Below are positions 1 to 7,334 of a stretch of DNA of 64,000 bases, piece after piece; positions within the stretch are counted from its first letter, which is position 1, and the number at the start of each line of letters is the position of its first letter. The translations under genes were made by a program, and so were the position numbers. The notes beneath the pieces are model-generated. The model searched no databases, was not told the origin of the DNA, and was given only the letters and a program-made list of their open reading frames with translations. The stretch is taken from contig NZ_JAANCO010000001.1 of assembly GCF_011326725.1 (NCBI RefSeq), forward strand, positions 1,116,001-1,180,000, given 5' to 3'. This DNA comes from Microbacterium excoecariae. GTDB taxonomy: Bacteria > Actinomycetota > Actinomycetes > Actinomycetales > Microbacteriaceae.

Positions 1-133
1 GGAGGTTCGCTTGCCACGGCGCGTAGTGCGCCTCCGCCTCGTAGACGTGGAGGAGGGGGGTGAAGTGGTTGCCGCCCCACGCCATCATGAACGCCGCGGG
101 CGCCACCCGCAGCCAGTCGCGCACGCCGCTCAC
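1..133 (-). CDS. MFS transporter, N-terminal fragment cut by the window edge
   Basis: Only the first 44 codons lie in the window. The reading frame opens at a GTG whose first base overlaps the TGA stop of the GntR gene in a GTGA arrangement, so the two are translationally coupled. The peptide has a short polar start, then a hydrophobic stretch with WGGNHFTPLL, which resembles the first membrane helix of drug/metabolite MFS carriers. The likely role is transport of the ligand sensed by the upstream regulator. Family assignment rests on this short piece and on gene order, so it is tentative. Confidence 0.6.
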   Translation of the reverse strand, partial: MSGVRDWLRVAPAAFMMAWGGNHFTPLLHVYEAEAHYAPWQANL

Positions 134-798
134 CGCTGGTTCGGGAAGTGGCCGGACCGAATGTGCGCGCGCACGGCGGAGGCGAAGCCCGCGGCATCGC
201 CCGCGGCGATCCGCTCCACCAGCGCATCGTGGTCGTCGCGAAAGGATCGCGCCGAGACCAGGCCGTCCGCAACCGCCGCGTAGGTCAGGCGCGCGAAGCG
301 CGGGCTGAGCCGGCCGAGCAGGTCCGCGATCACGGCGTTGCCGCCCGCGCGGATCACGGTCACGTGAAAGCGCAGATCGGTCGCGGCGAACTCCAGCAGG
401 TCGTCGTGCGCGAGCGCGTCGGACTGTCGATCGACGAGCGCCCCGGCCTCCGCGACGAGCGCCTCGCGCACGGCGGGGCGCTCCGCGACCTGCTCCACGG
501 CGCGGATCTCCCACGTGGCGCGGACGTCCAGGAGGTCGCGGCGCTCCGCGGCAGAGACCGTCGTCACGAGCGCCCCCTTCTTCGGCAGGAGGCGGATGAG
601 GCCCCAGCCCTCGAGCTCGAGGAACGCCTCGCGCACGGGGGTGCGGCTTACGCCGGCCTCGGACGCGACGGCGACCTCGGTGAGGACGGTCCCCGCCGCC
701 AGCTCGCCCTCGACGATCCTGCGCGCGAGCCCGGCGGCCACGCCGGAGGCGACGGATCGGGGAGACGGGAGTTCCCAGGGCAGGAGGGGAGCGGTCAT
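130..798 (-). CDS. GntR-family transcriptional regulator (FadR/VanR type, FCD domain)
   Basis: A 222-residue DNA-binding regulator. Residues about 18-80 form a winged helix-turn-helix with the GntR signature (EVAVASEAGVSRTPVREAFL). Residues about 90-215 form an all-helical FCD ligand-binding domain with conserved polar residues (DLRFHVTVIRAGG, RDDHDALVERIAAGD). FCD regulators usually bind a small organic acid and release DNA. The start is supported by a TAGGGT hexamer exactly 6 nt upstream (leaderless) and by a perfect palindrome overlapping the -35 position, implying autoregulation. It is co-transcribed with the MFS transporter and divergent from the cupin operon, which it may also control. 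Confidence 0.9.
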   Translation of the reverse strand: MTAPLLPWELPSPRSVASGVAAGLARRIVEGELAAGTVLTEVAVASEAGVSRTPVREAFLELEGWGLIRLLPKKGALVTTVSAAERRDLLDVRATWEIRAVEQVAERPAVREALVAEAGALVDRQSDALAHDDLLEFAATDLRFHVTVIRAGGNAVIADLLGRLSPRFARLTYAAVADGLVSARSFRDDHDALVERIAAGDAAGFASAVRAHIRSGHFPNQR

Positions 799-804
799 GA
801 CGCC

Positions 805-838
805 ACCCTACGCGATGCGCGCGTTGATGCATGCATCA
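805..838 (-). promoter_or_regulatory. Leaderless promoter and 14-bp palindromic operator of the GntR gene
   Basis: On the minus strand TAGGGT (805-810) sits 6 nt before the ATG at 798, placing the transcription start on the start codon. TGATGCATGCATCA at 825-838 is a perfect palindrome covering the -35 region. A GntR dimer bound there would block its own promoter. Binding by this regulator is inferred from position. Confidence 0.65.
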
Positions 839-861
839 CGAGATCCGCGCTCGGAGCCGAA

Positions 862-892
862 AAACCACACACTCTCGGTACGTGGTTTGACA
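862..892. promoter_or_regulatory. Inverted repeat and TTGACA box upstream of the cupin operon
   Basis: AAACCAC (862-868) is matched by GTGGTTT (882-888), a perfect 7-bp inverted repeat with a 13-nt spacer. TTGACA at 887-892 overlaps the right arm and matches a -35 hexamer for the plus strand, but no convincing -10 follows at the normal distance. It could be a regulator site for the cupin operon. The binding protein is unknown. Confidence 0.35.
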
Positions 893-953
893 GGCCCTTC
901 CGCGCGGCGGGCGCCCGGGGAGAGGCTGGGTGCAGGTCGAAAGGAGACCCACC

Positions 954-1388
954 ATGACCGACGCAGATTTCGACAGCCTCTTCCCGCTCGGCGAGAAGAA
1001 CGACGCCTTCGCCTCGTACTTCATCGGGCAGAGCTACCTGGCCCCGCTGGCGGACCTCGGCATGTTCGTCGCGAACGTGACGTTCGAGCCCGGCTGCCGC
1101 AACAACTGGCACATCCACGCGGCCGAGTCCGGCGGCGGCCAGATTCTGCTGGCCGTCGCGGGCAGCGGCTGGTTCCAGGCCGAGGGTGAGGAGCCCGTCA
1201 GCCTCGAGCCCGGATCCGTCGTCCAGATCCCCGCCGGCCAGAAGCACTGGCACGGCGCGAAGGCCGACTCCTGGTTCAGCCACGTCGCCATCAGCGTCCC
1301 GGGGGAGGGCACGGACAACGTCTGGCTCGAGCCCGTCGAGGACGAGTACTACACCACGCTTCCCACCGCGAAGGAGATCCACGCGTGA
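954..1388 (+). CDS. Cupin-domain protein
   Basis: A 144-residue single-domain cupin. The two cupin motifs are visible: a histidine-rich metal-binding strand pair (NNWHIHAAESGGGQ, about residues 44-57) and the second motif with PAGQKHWHGA (about residues 88-97), so a bound divalent metal is expected. This subfamily often occurs with carboxymuconolactone-decarboxylase-like and aldo-keto reductase genes. The ATG at 954 is preceded by AAGGAG at 941-946. The gene is first in an operon and overlaps the next gene by 4 bp. The exact reaction is unknown; an isomerase or oxygenase on a small carbonyl compound is possible. Confidence 0.85.
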   Translation: MTDADFDSLFPLGEKNDAFASYFIGQSYLAPLADLGMFVANVTFEPGCRNNWHIHAAESGGGQILLAVAGSGWFQAEGEEPVSLEPGSVVQIPAGQKHWHGAKADSWFSHVAISVPGEGTDNVWLEPVEDEYYTTLPTAKEIHA

Positions 1389-2239
1389 TCACGAACGAGA
1401 CCTACACCCTGACGAACGGCGTGACGATCCCGAAGCTCGGGCTCGGCACGTGGTTCATCGACGACGATCAGGCCGCGCAGGTCGTGCGCGACGCGGTCGC
1501 GGCGGGCTACCGCAACATCGACACCGCCCAGGCGTACGGAAACGAGCGCGGCGTCGGGGAGGGAGTCCGCACGGCGGACGTCCCGCGCGAGGAGATCTTC
1601 GTCTCGACGAAGCTCGCGGCCGAGATCAAGGACTACGACGGCGCGGTCGCCGCGATCGACGCCTCGCTCGAGACGATGGGTCTCGAGTACATCGACCTCA
1701 TGCTCATCCACAGCCCGCAGCCCTGGGACGACTTCCGCGGCGGCGACTACGCCGAGGGAAACCGTGCCGCCTGGCGCGCGCTCGAGGAGGCGCTCGCAGC
1801 CGGCAAGCTGCGCGCGATCGGCGTCTCGAACTTTCAGCAGGCCGACATCGAGGCCCTGCTCGAGGGGGCGAGCGTCACGCCGCACGTCAACCAGCTGCTC
1901 GTGCACGTCGGCAACACGCCCGCGGACCTTATCGCGTTCTGCGAGCGCGCGGGGATCCTCGTCGAGGCGTACTCGCCGATGGCCCACGGCGAGATGATGA
2001 AGAATCCCGAGGTCACGGCGATGGCGGAGCGGTATGGCGTCAGCGTGCCGCAGCTGTGCATCCGGTACACGCTGGAGCTCGGCACGGTCTCGCTGCCGAA
2101 GACCGCGAACCCCGACCACATGCGCGACAACGCTCAGGTCGACTTCACGATCAGCGCGGAGGATCTCGAGACGCTGCGCGGCCTCGAGCACAAGGAGTAC
2201 GGCGAGTTCTCCTTCTTCCCCGTGTACAGCGGGAAGTAG
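1385..2239 (+). CDS. Aldo/keto reductase
   Basis: A 284-residue NADPH-dependent aldo/keto reductase close to the 2,5-diketo-D-gluconate reductase group. The catalytic tetrad is readable as Asp46 and Tyr51 (NIDTAQAYGNE), Lys76 (VSTKLAA) and His109 (LIHSPQPW), with the cofactor-loop motif GVSNFQQADIE. It starts at a GTG overlapping the cupin stop (GTGA), so the two are coupled. It should reduce an aldehyde or ketone to an alcohol in the cytosol. The native substrate cannot be deduced; the adjacent cupin and DUF2255 genes suggest handling of a reactive carbonyl. Confidence 0.92.
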   Translation: MITNETYTLTNGVTIPKLGLGTWFIDDDQAAQVVRDAVAAGYRNIDTAQAYGNERGVGEGVRTADVPREEIFVSTKLAAEIKDYDGAVAAIDASLETMGLEYIDLMLIHSPQPWDDFRGGDYAEGNRAAWRALEEALAAGKLRAIGVSNFQQADIEALLEGASVTPHVNQLLVHVGNTPADLIAFCERAGILVEAYSPMAHGEMMKNPEVTAMAERYGVSVPQLCIRYTLELGTVSLPKTANPDHMRDNAQVDFTISAEDLETLRGLEHKEYGEFSFFPVYSGK

Positions 2240-2243
2240 CCCC

Positions 2244-2615
2244 GTGACCGGCGACGCATCCGCGTTCGAGCGCATCGGGCGACGCGGCGAGCTGCGCGTA
2301 TCGAGCCTTCGCGCCGACGGCACGCACAGCCGCTTCGTGCCGATCTGGTCGGTGATGGTGGACGGGCGACTGTTCGTCCGCTCCTACATGGGTACCGAGG
2401 GGCGCTGGTATCGCGGGGCGATGGCCCGGCGTGCCGGGCGCGTCTCGTCCGGTCCGGACACGATCGACGTGGCCTTCGCGCCCGCCCCGGCGGACCTCGC
2501 CGACCGCATCGACGGCGCGTACCGCGAGAAGTACGCCGGCAGCGCCTATCTGGCCCCGATGCTCAGTGCGGACGCGCGCGCGTCCGCACTCGAGCTGACG
2601 GCGCGCAACGCATAG
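2244..2615 (+). CDS. DUF2255 family protein
   Basis: A 123-residue protein matching the DUF2255 pattern: a small beta-rich fold with VPIWSVMVDGRLFVRSYMG, GRWYRGAM and a C-terminal REKYAGSAYLAPM. The family is distantly flavin-reductase-like, but no biochemical role is established. I place the start at the GTG at 2244, four bases after the aldo/keto reductase stop, because conservation begins directly downstream. It is probably the last gene of the cupin operon, and a strong hairpin follows the stop codon. Confidence 0.8.
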   Translation: MTGDASAFERIGRRGELRVSSLRADGTHSRFVPIWSVMVDGRLFVRSYMGTEGRWYRGAMARRAGRVSSGPDTIDVAFAPAPADLADRIDGAYREKYAGSAYLAPMLSADARASALELTARNA

Positions 2616-2633
2616 GGACGGCGGACCCCGGAA

Positions 2634-2677
2634 CGCCAGCGGCCCCGGATTCCTCACGGAATCCGGGGCCGCTGGCG
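2634..2677. terminator. Bidirectional terminator hairpin
   Basis: A perfect 20-bp stem (2634-2653 with 2658-2677) closes on a 4-nt loop (TCAC). It lies between the convergent DUF2255 and carboxymuconolactone-decarboxylase-like genes, so it can serve both strands. There is no long T-tract, as is usual in high-GC actinomycetes. Confidence 0.85.
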
Positions 2678-2686
2678 CGTCGGTGC

Positions 2687-3031
2687 TCAGCCCTCCGCAT
2701 CGTCGGAGGCGAGCGCCTCCTTCGCCACGCCCATCGCCGAAAAGGCCTGCGGCCATCCGGCGTAGAACGCGAGGTGAGTGATTGCCTCGACGACCTCGTC
2801 GTGGGTCAGGCCGTTCGATACGCCGAACGGGATGTGGAAACCGAGCTGCTCGGACTTCCCCATCGCCGTGAGCGCCGCGATCGTGATGAGGCTGCGGTCG
2901 CGGGGCGACAGTTCCTCTCGCCCCCACACCTCGTCGAACACCACCTTGTCCGTGTAGTGCGCGAGCGCGGGGGCAAAGTCGCCGAATGCCTTCTGCCCGC
3001 CGGTCCAGCCGGTCGCCTGGTTCTCTGTCAT
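2687..3031 (-). CDS. Carboxymuconolactone decarboxylase (CMD) family protein
   Basis: A 114-residue protein of the CMD/AhpD-like fold. The conserved core SPRDRSLITIAALTAMGK and the C-terminal helix (THDEVVEAITHLAFYAGWPQA) are diagnostic. No CxxC pair is present, so it belongs to the decarboxylase-like rather than the peroxidase branch. The ATG at 3031 is preceded on the minus strand by AAGGAG. It is divergent from an XRE/MmyB regulator, an arrangement common for such genes and their dedicated repressor. The substrate is unknown, and the true reaction may not be decarboxylation. Confidence 0.88.
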   Translation of the reverse strand: MTENQATGWTGGQKAFGDFAPALAHYTDKVVFDEVWGREELSPRDRSLITIAALTAMGKSEQLGFHIPFGVSNGLTHDEVVEAITHLAFYAGWPQAFSAMGVAKEALASDDAEG

Positions 3032-3164
3032 GGTCACGTCTCCTTCTCTGTGGGGCGCCGGGTCGCGGCGGAGCGGCCCGGCTTCGTCCAGGGCGGCTCG
3101 TCGGCACGCCTCTTGTCCCATCCGAGCACGGGGCGCGGATCGGCGCGATGCCCCCGCTTTCCGC

Positions 3165-3207
3165 GTACTGGCAGTACCTGGTTCGCGCCCGCGCCGCGCC
3201 GTAGCGT
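3165..3207. promoter_or_regulatory. Palindromic operator and leaderless promoter between the CMD and XRE genes
   Basis: GTACTG (3165-3170), one base, then CAGTAC (3172-3177) is a perfect inverted repeat. TAGCGT at 3202-3207 lies 6 nt before the ATG at 3214, the leaderless -10 pattern. The palindrome sits just upstream of the expected -35 of the regulator and inside the shared divergent region, so it is the best candidate site for the XRE protein. Confidence 0.55.
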
Positions 3208-3213
3208 GGACGC

Positions 3214-4098
3214 ATGGATCACCGCACCGAGGTTCGCGAGTTCCTCACCGCCCGTCGCGCCCGGCTGAAGCCCGAGGACGTCGGCCTGCCGCGCTTCGGC
3301 GGACGGCGGCACGTGAAGGGGCTGCGCCGCGAGGAGGTCGCGATGCTCGCGGGCGTCTCGACTGAGTACTACGCCCGGCTCGAGCGCGGCGATATCGCCG
3401 GCGCCTCCACGCAGGTCCTCGAGGCGCTCGCGGACGCCTTGCGCCTCGACGAGACCGAGCGCGACCACCTCGCCAACCTCGCGCGGTCCGCTTCCGCTCG
3501 TCCCCGTGCGCGCCGGCCCTCAGCGCCGTCCGGCGCCCTCCGTCCGGGGGTGTGGGCCGCGCTCGACGCGATCACGGGCGCGCCAGCCTTCGTGCGCAAC
3601 GGCGCGCTCGACGTCCTCGGCGCCAACGAGCTGGGCCGCGCGTTCTATGCGCCGATGTTTGCGCGCAGCGCGACACCGAACCTCGCGACGTTCACCGTTT
3701 TCGACCCGGCGGCGCAGGCGTTCTATCCCGACTGGATCCGCGCCGTCGACAACACCGTCGCGATCCTCCGGCACGAGGCGGGGCGGAACCCGTTCGACAA
3801 GCGCATTACCGAGGTGATCGGAGAGCTTTCGACGCGCAGCGAGGTCTTCCGCGACCGATGGGCCAACGCGATCGTGCACCGCCACGACGCGGGGTACAAG
3901 GTCGCCGTCCACCCGGTCGTGGGGGAGATCTCCCTGCACCTCGTGGGGACGGAGATGATCGCGGATCCGGGGCTCTCGCTCATGATCTACTCGGCAGAGG
4001 CGGGGAGCGCCGCCGAGGAGAAACTGCGGTTGCTCGCGGCGTGGTCCGCCACGCCGGCGTCCGAGCGGGCGGGCGAGGGCGCGACCGCGGACCGCTGA
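3214..4098 (+). CDS. XRE-family regulator with MmyB-like ligand-binding domain
   Basis: A 294-residue regulator. The N-terminal about 85 residues form a helix-turn-helix of the actinobacterial type (RREEVAMLAGVSTEYYARLE). The remainder resembles the MmyB-like ligand-binding domain (FVRNGALDVLGANELGRAFY; RHEAGRNPFDKRITEVIGEL; ending with HLVGTEMIADPGLSLMIYSA). MmyB-type domains are thought to bind fatty-acid-like ligands in a PAS-like fold. These proteins commonly repress a divergent oxidoreductase or CMD gene, which fits here. The start is fixed by a leaderless promoter 6 nt upstream. Confidence 0.9.
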   Translation: MDHRTEVREFLTARRARLKPEDVGLPRFGGRRHVKGLRREEVAMLAGVSTEYYARLERGDIAGASTQVLEALADALRLDETERDHLANLARSASARPRARRPSAPSGALRPGVWAALDAITGAPAFVRNGALDVLGANELGRAFYAPMFARSATPNLATFTVFDPAAQAFYPDWIRAVDNTVAILRHEAGRNPFDKRITEVIGELSTRSEVFRDRWANAIVHRHDAGYKVAVHPVVGEISLHLVGTEMIADPGLSLMIYSAEAGSAAEEKLRLLAAWSATPASERAGEGATADR

Positions 4099-4146
4099 GC
4101 GCGGACCTAACGATATCGAGGCGCCCCCGCAATCGCGAGGGTTCGA

Positions 4147-4158
4147 TAGTCTCCCCCT
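4147..4158 (+). promoter_or_regulatory. Leaderless promoter of the LysR gene
   Basis: TAGTCT at 4147-4152 is followed by 6 nt and the ATG at 4159. The spacing predicts transcription starting on the A of the start codon. It also explains why no ribosome-binding site is seen before this start. Confidence 0.55.
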
Positions 4159-5112
4159 ATGGTCCGGGAGGGGATGCGCGCGGGGCGCGGAATCACGTTG
4201 CAGCAGCTGCGGTACTTCGTGGAGGTCGCCGTCGAGGGGTCGATCAGCGCCGCCGCCGACCTGATGTATGTCTCGCAGCCGACGATGTCGGCGGCCCTCA
4301 AGGACCTCGAGGCGCGCACGGGGTGCACCCTGTTCACCCGGTCCGCCCGCGGCGTCACGCTGACGGAGGACGGATCCGAGTTCCTCGGCTACGCGCGCCA
4401 GGTGATCGAGCAGGCGGAGCTCCTCGAGCAGCGCTACCTCGGGCGCCCGCCCTCGAAACGCCTGCTCGCCGTCTCGGCGCAGCACTATTCGTTCGTCGTG
4501 GACGCGTTCGTGCGCATGGTGAAGGCGACGGATGCCGACGAATACTCCTTCGCGCTACGTGAGACGCGCACGTGGGACATCATCGAGGACGTCCGGACCC
4601 TCCGAAGCGAGCTCGGCGTCCTGTATCGCAATGACTTCAACCGGAACGTGATCGACAAGCTGCTGCGCGACTCGGGGCTCGCGTTCACGCCGCTGTTCCG
4701 CGCGACGCCGCACATCTTCATCGCGCGCACGAACCCGCTGGCCGAGCGCGAGCGTGTCACGCTCGACGACCTCGTCAACGCGCCGCGGCTGACCTTCGAC
4801 CAGGGGGCGAACAACTCCTTCTACTTCGCGGAGGAGATCCTCTCGACCCGGTCCGCCTCCCGCGACATCCGCGTCAGCGACCGCGCGACGATCTTCAACC
4901 TCATGATCGGGCTCGGCGGATACACGATCTCGACGGGCATCATCTCGGACGACCTGGATCCCTCCATCGTCGCCGTTCCCCTTGAGGTCGACGAGCGCAT
5001 CGAGATCGGGTGGATCGGCCAGTCGTCGATCGCGCTGACGTCCCAGGCGCAGCGCTTCGTCGCGGAAATGCGCGAGGTCGTCGCCGAGTTCGGGGTCGAA
5101 CTCCTGGCATAG
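4159..5112 (+). CDS. LysR-family regulator, probable regulator of mesX-mesD
   Basis: A 317-residue LysR regulator. Residues about 13-72 form the LysR helix-turn-helix (LQQLRYFVEVAVEGSISAAA, then LMYVSQPTMSAALKDLEA). The effector domain follows from about residue 95 (LLAVSAQHYSFVVDAF) with the usual two alpha/beta lobes. This regulator type is found near cysteine/methionine and sulfur genes. It lies 137 bp upstream of mesX in the same direction, so activation of the methionine synthase pair is the simplest idea. The start at 4159 is preferred because a TAGTCT box sits 6 nt upstream; an ATG at 4174 is the alternative. Confidence 0.88.
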   Translation: MVREGMRAGRGITLQQLRYFVEVAVEGSISAAADLMYVSQPTMSAALKDLEARTGCTLFTRSARGVTLTEDGSEFLGYARQVIEQAELLEQRYLGRPPSKRLLAVSAQHYSFVVDAFVRMVKATDADEYSFALRETRTWDIIEDVRTLRSELGVLYRNDFNRNVIDKLLRDSGLAFTPLFRATPHIFIARTNPLAERERVTLDDLVNAPRLTFDQGANNSFYFAEEILSTRSASRDIRVSDRATIFNLMIGLGGYTISTGIISDDLDPSIVAVPLEVDERIEIGWIGQSSIALTSQAQRFVAEMREVVAEFGVELLA

Positions 5113-5249
5113 GCTCAGGCTTTGGCCGCGCATTGTGAGAGCGTATGGGGCTATATCCGCGACCCGTGCCTACACTGATCCAGCCGCGCACACCGCGCGC
5201 CGGCTGGCGGATCCTCGCCGGCTCCTGACCCCACGAGGCACGGATCATC
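5113..5249 (+). promoter_or_regulatory. mesX promoter and structured leader
   Basis: This 137-nt gap holds a T-N11-A element (ATTGTGAGAGCGTAT, 5132-5146) of the kind bound by LysR proteins, then TACACT (5171-5176), a good -10. There is no -35 at the right spacing, as expected for an activator-dependent promoter. The predicted leader of about 66 nt is GC-rich and can fold into hairpins (AGCC/GGCT arms near 5182-5205 and a GGCG/CGCC stem near 5206-5219). I do not recognise a known SAM or B12 riboswitch in it. The ribosome-binding site before 5250 is weak. Confidence 0.4.
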
Positions 5250-6230
5250 ATGACGAACGCATGCGACTTCCGCATCAGCACGACGCGGTTCGACGAGGAC
5301 TACACCCCGTCGGCCACCTCGCGCACGACGACGAACTTCGCGAACCTCGCCCGAGGCGAGAACCGCCGCGAGAACCTCGGGACCGCGATGTCGATGATCG
5401 ACGGTCGTTTCAACGAGCTCGTGCACTGGGACAACCCGCGGCGCGACCGCTACGCGGTGGAGCTCGACATCGTCTCGGTCGACCTCGAGATCGCGGCCGC
5501 CGACGCGGCCTTCCCCGTGATCGAGGTCCTCGACGTGCACGTCGTCGACCGGGAGACCGGCGCGCGCCACTCCGGCATCGTCGGCAACAACTTCTCCTCC
5601 TATATTCGCGACTACGACTTCAGCGTGCGCCTGCCCGAGCACACGGCGTCGGGATCCGGGATCCCGGAGGACTTTGGCCAGCTGCACGGCCGCGTCTTCG
5701 AGCGCTTCCTCGAGTCCGAGGCCTACCGCGCGCGGTACGCCCTCCCGCCCGTGATCTGCATCAGCGTGTCGACGTCGCGCACGTACACGCGCCTGACGAA
5801 CGAGCACCCGATCCTCGGCGTCGAGTACCAGCAGGACGACTACTCGCTCACCGACCGGTACTTCGCCCAGATGGGCCTGAAGGTGCGCTACTTCATGCCG
5901 CCGGGATCCGTCGCGCCGCTCGCGTTCTATCACCGCGGCGACCTGCTCGGCGACCACACCCCGATCGCGCTGGCGGCCACCGTCGCGACGATGGAGACGT
6001 TCCAGAAGATCTACCGCCCCGAGATCTACAACGCGAACACGACCGCGGCCGACGTCTTCCGCCCGAGCCTCGAGCGCCGCGACTTCTCGCCGACGCGCGT
6101 CGAGTACGACCGCGAGGAGCGTAGCCGCCTCGGCGTCACGCAGGGGCACTTCACGAACGAGCACCTCATGACCCCGTACGGCGACCTCCTTACGGAGTGG
6201 ACCGCCCCGAGCCCCGTGCTGTCCGCATGA
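5250..6230 (+). CDS. mesX: MesX (DUF1852), partner of methionine synthase MesD
   Basis: A 326-residue soluble protein of the DUF1852 family (N-terminal FRISTTRFDEDYTPSATSR, then RTTTNFANLARGENRRENL). The family is reported to be required, together with oxygen, for the folate-independent methionine synthase MesD, and it is found almost only beside mesD-like genes. That pattern is reproduced here by a 4-bp ATGA overlap with the next gene. The chemistry is not settled; a role in producing or presenting the methyl donor has been proposed. Length is normal for the family and no truncation is seen. Confidence 0.88.
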   Translation: MTNACDFRISTTRFDEDYTPSATSRTTTNFANLARGENRRENLGTAMSMIDGRFNELVHWDNPRRDRYAVELDIVSVDLEIAAADAAFPVIEVLDVHVVDRETGARHSGIVGNNFSSYIRDYDFSVRLPEHTASGSGIPEDFGQLHGRVFERFLESEAYRARYALPPVICISVSTSRTYTRLTNEHPILGVEYQQDDYSLTDRYFAQMGLKVRYFMPPGSVAPLAFYHRGDLLGDHTPIALAATVATMETFQKIYRPEIYNANTTAADVFRPSLERRDFSPTRVEYDREERSRLGVTQGHFTNEHLMTPYGDLLTEWTAPSPVLSA

Positions 6231-7279
6231 CGACCCCCGGATCCGCCATGACCGCGCCCCTTCTGCCCACCACGCTCGTGGGAAGCCTCCCGAAGCCCAG
6301 CTGGCTCTCCGAGCCCGAGAAGCTCTGGTCGCCCTGGCGCCTCGAGGGCGAGAACCTCCGCGCGGGGCAGCTCGACGCGCAGGCGCTCGCCGCCGACGCG
6401 CAGCGCCGCGCCGGGCTCGACGTCATCAGCGACGGCGAGCAGACCCGACAGCACTTCGTCACAACCTTCATCGAGCACCTCGACGGCGTCGACTTTAACC
6501 GCCGCGAGACGGTGCGAATCCGGGATCGCTACGACGCCAGCGTGCCGACCGTGGTGGGCCCCGTCAGCCTCGACGGATCCGTGTTCGCGGAGGACGCGAA
6601 GCGCCTCCGCGCGCTGACGGATCAGCCGATCAAGTGGGCACTTCCCGGGCCCATGACGATGATCGACACGCTCTACGACGCGCATTACGGCAGCAGGGAG
6701 GAGCTCGCCGGGGAGTTCGCGCGGATCCTCAACCAGGAGGCCCGGGCGCTCGAGGCGGCGGGCGTGGACATCATCCAGTTCGACGAGCCGGCCTTCAACG
6801 TCTTCTTCGATGACGTGCGCGAGTGGGGCGTGGCCACGCTCGAGCGCGCCGCCGAGGGCCTTCGCTGCGAGACCGTCGTGCACATCTGCTACGGCTACGG
6901 CATCAAGGCGAACACTGACTGGAAGGCGACCCTCGGATCGGAGTGGCGCCAGTACGAGGAGTTCTTCCCGCTGCTGCAGGCGTCGAGCATCGACATCGTC
7001 TCGCTCGAGTCGCGCGGCTCGCACGTGCCCGTGTCGCTCATCGAGCTCCTGCGCGGCAAGAAGGTCATGGTCGGGGCGATCGACGTCGCGACCGACGAGA
7101 TCGAGACGCCGGAGGAGGTGGCCGAGACGCTCCGCGCCGCCCTCGCGCACGTGGATCCGGACAAGCTCCTCCCGAGCACCAACTGCGGCATGGCGCCCCT
7201 CGCGCGGGACGTCGCCGAGCGCAAGATGGCCGCGCTCGCCGCGGGCGCCGCGATCGTGCGCGCCGAGCTGGAGGGCTGA
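6227..7279 (+). CDS. mesD: MesD-type core methionine synthase (folate-independent)
   Basis: A 350-residue protein corresponding to the C-terminal catalytic barrel of MetE, without the N-terminal folate-binding half. The zinc ligands are in place: His219 and Cys221 (VVHICYG), Glu261 (SLESRG) and Cys320 (STNCGM). The homocysteine-pocket opening (LVGSLPKP) is at the N-terminus. Such short enzymes methylate homocysteine using a donor other than methyl-tetrahydrofolate. The neighbouring mesX places it in the MesD family. I chose the ATG at 6227 because it overlaps the mesX stop (ATGA); an in-frame ATG at 6248 is possible. Confidence 0.88.
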   Translation: MTTPGSAMTAPLLPTTLVGSLPKPSWLSEPEKLWSPWRLEGENLRAGQLDAQALAADAQRRAGLDVISDGEQTRQHFVTTFIEHLDGVDFNRRETVRIRDRYDASVPTVVGPVSLDGSVFAEDAKRLRALTDQPIKWALPGPMTMIDTLYDAHYGSREELAGEFARILNQEARALEAAGVDIIQFDEPAFNVFFDDVREWGVATLERAAEGLRCETVVHICYGYGIKANTDWKATLGSEWRQYEEFFPLLQASSIDIVSLESRGSHVPVSLIELLRGKKVMVGAIDVATDEIETPEEVAETLRAALAHVDPDKLLPSTNCGMAPLARDVAERKMAALAAGAAIVRAELEG

Positions 7280-7334
7280 ACAGGGGGCGATACCCCGCGA
7301 CGACGCTCCGTGGTTGCGGCCCCCTCCGCGCGCC

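Noticed and set aside
887..915. TTGACA as a complete plus-strand promoter for the cupin gene
   Set aside because: No AT-containing -10 occurs 16-18 nt downstream; the sequence there is pure GC. Kept only as a possible element.
5182..5249. A SAM or cobalamin riboswitch before mesX
   Set aside because: The leader is short and structured, but none of the conserved cores I know can be matched.
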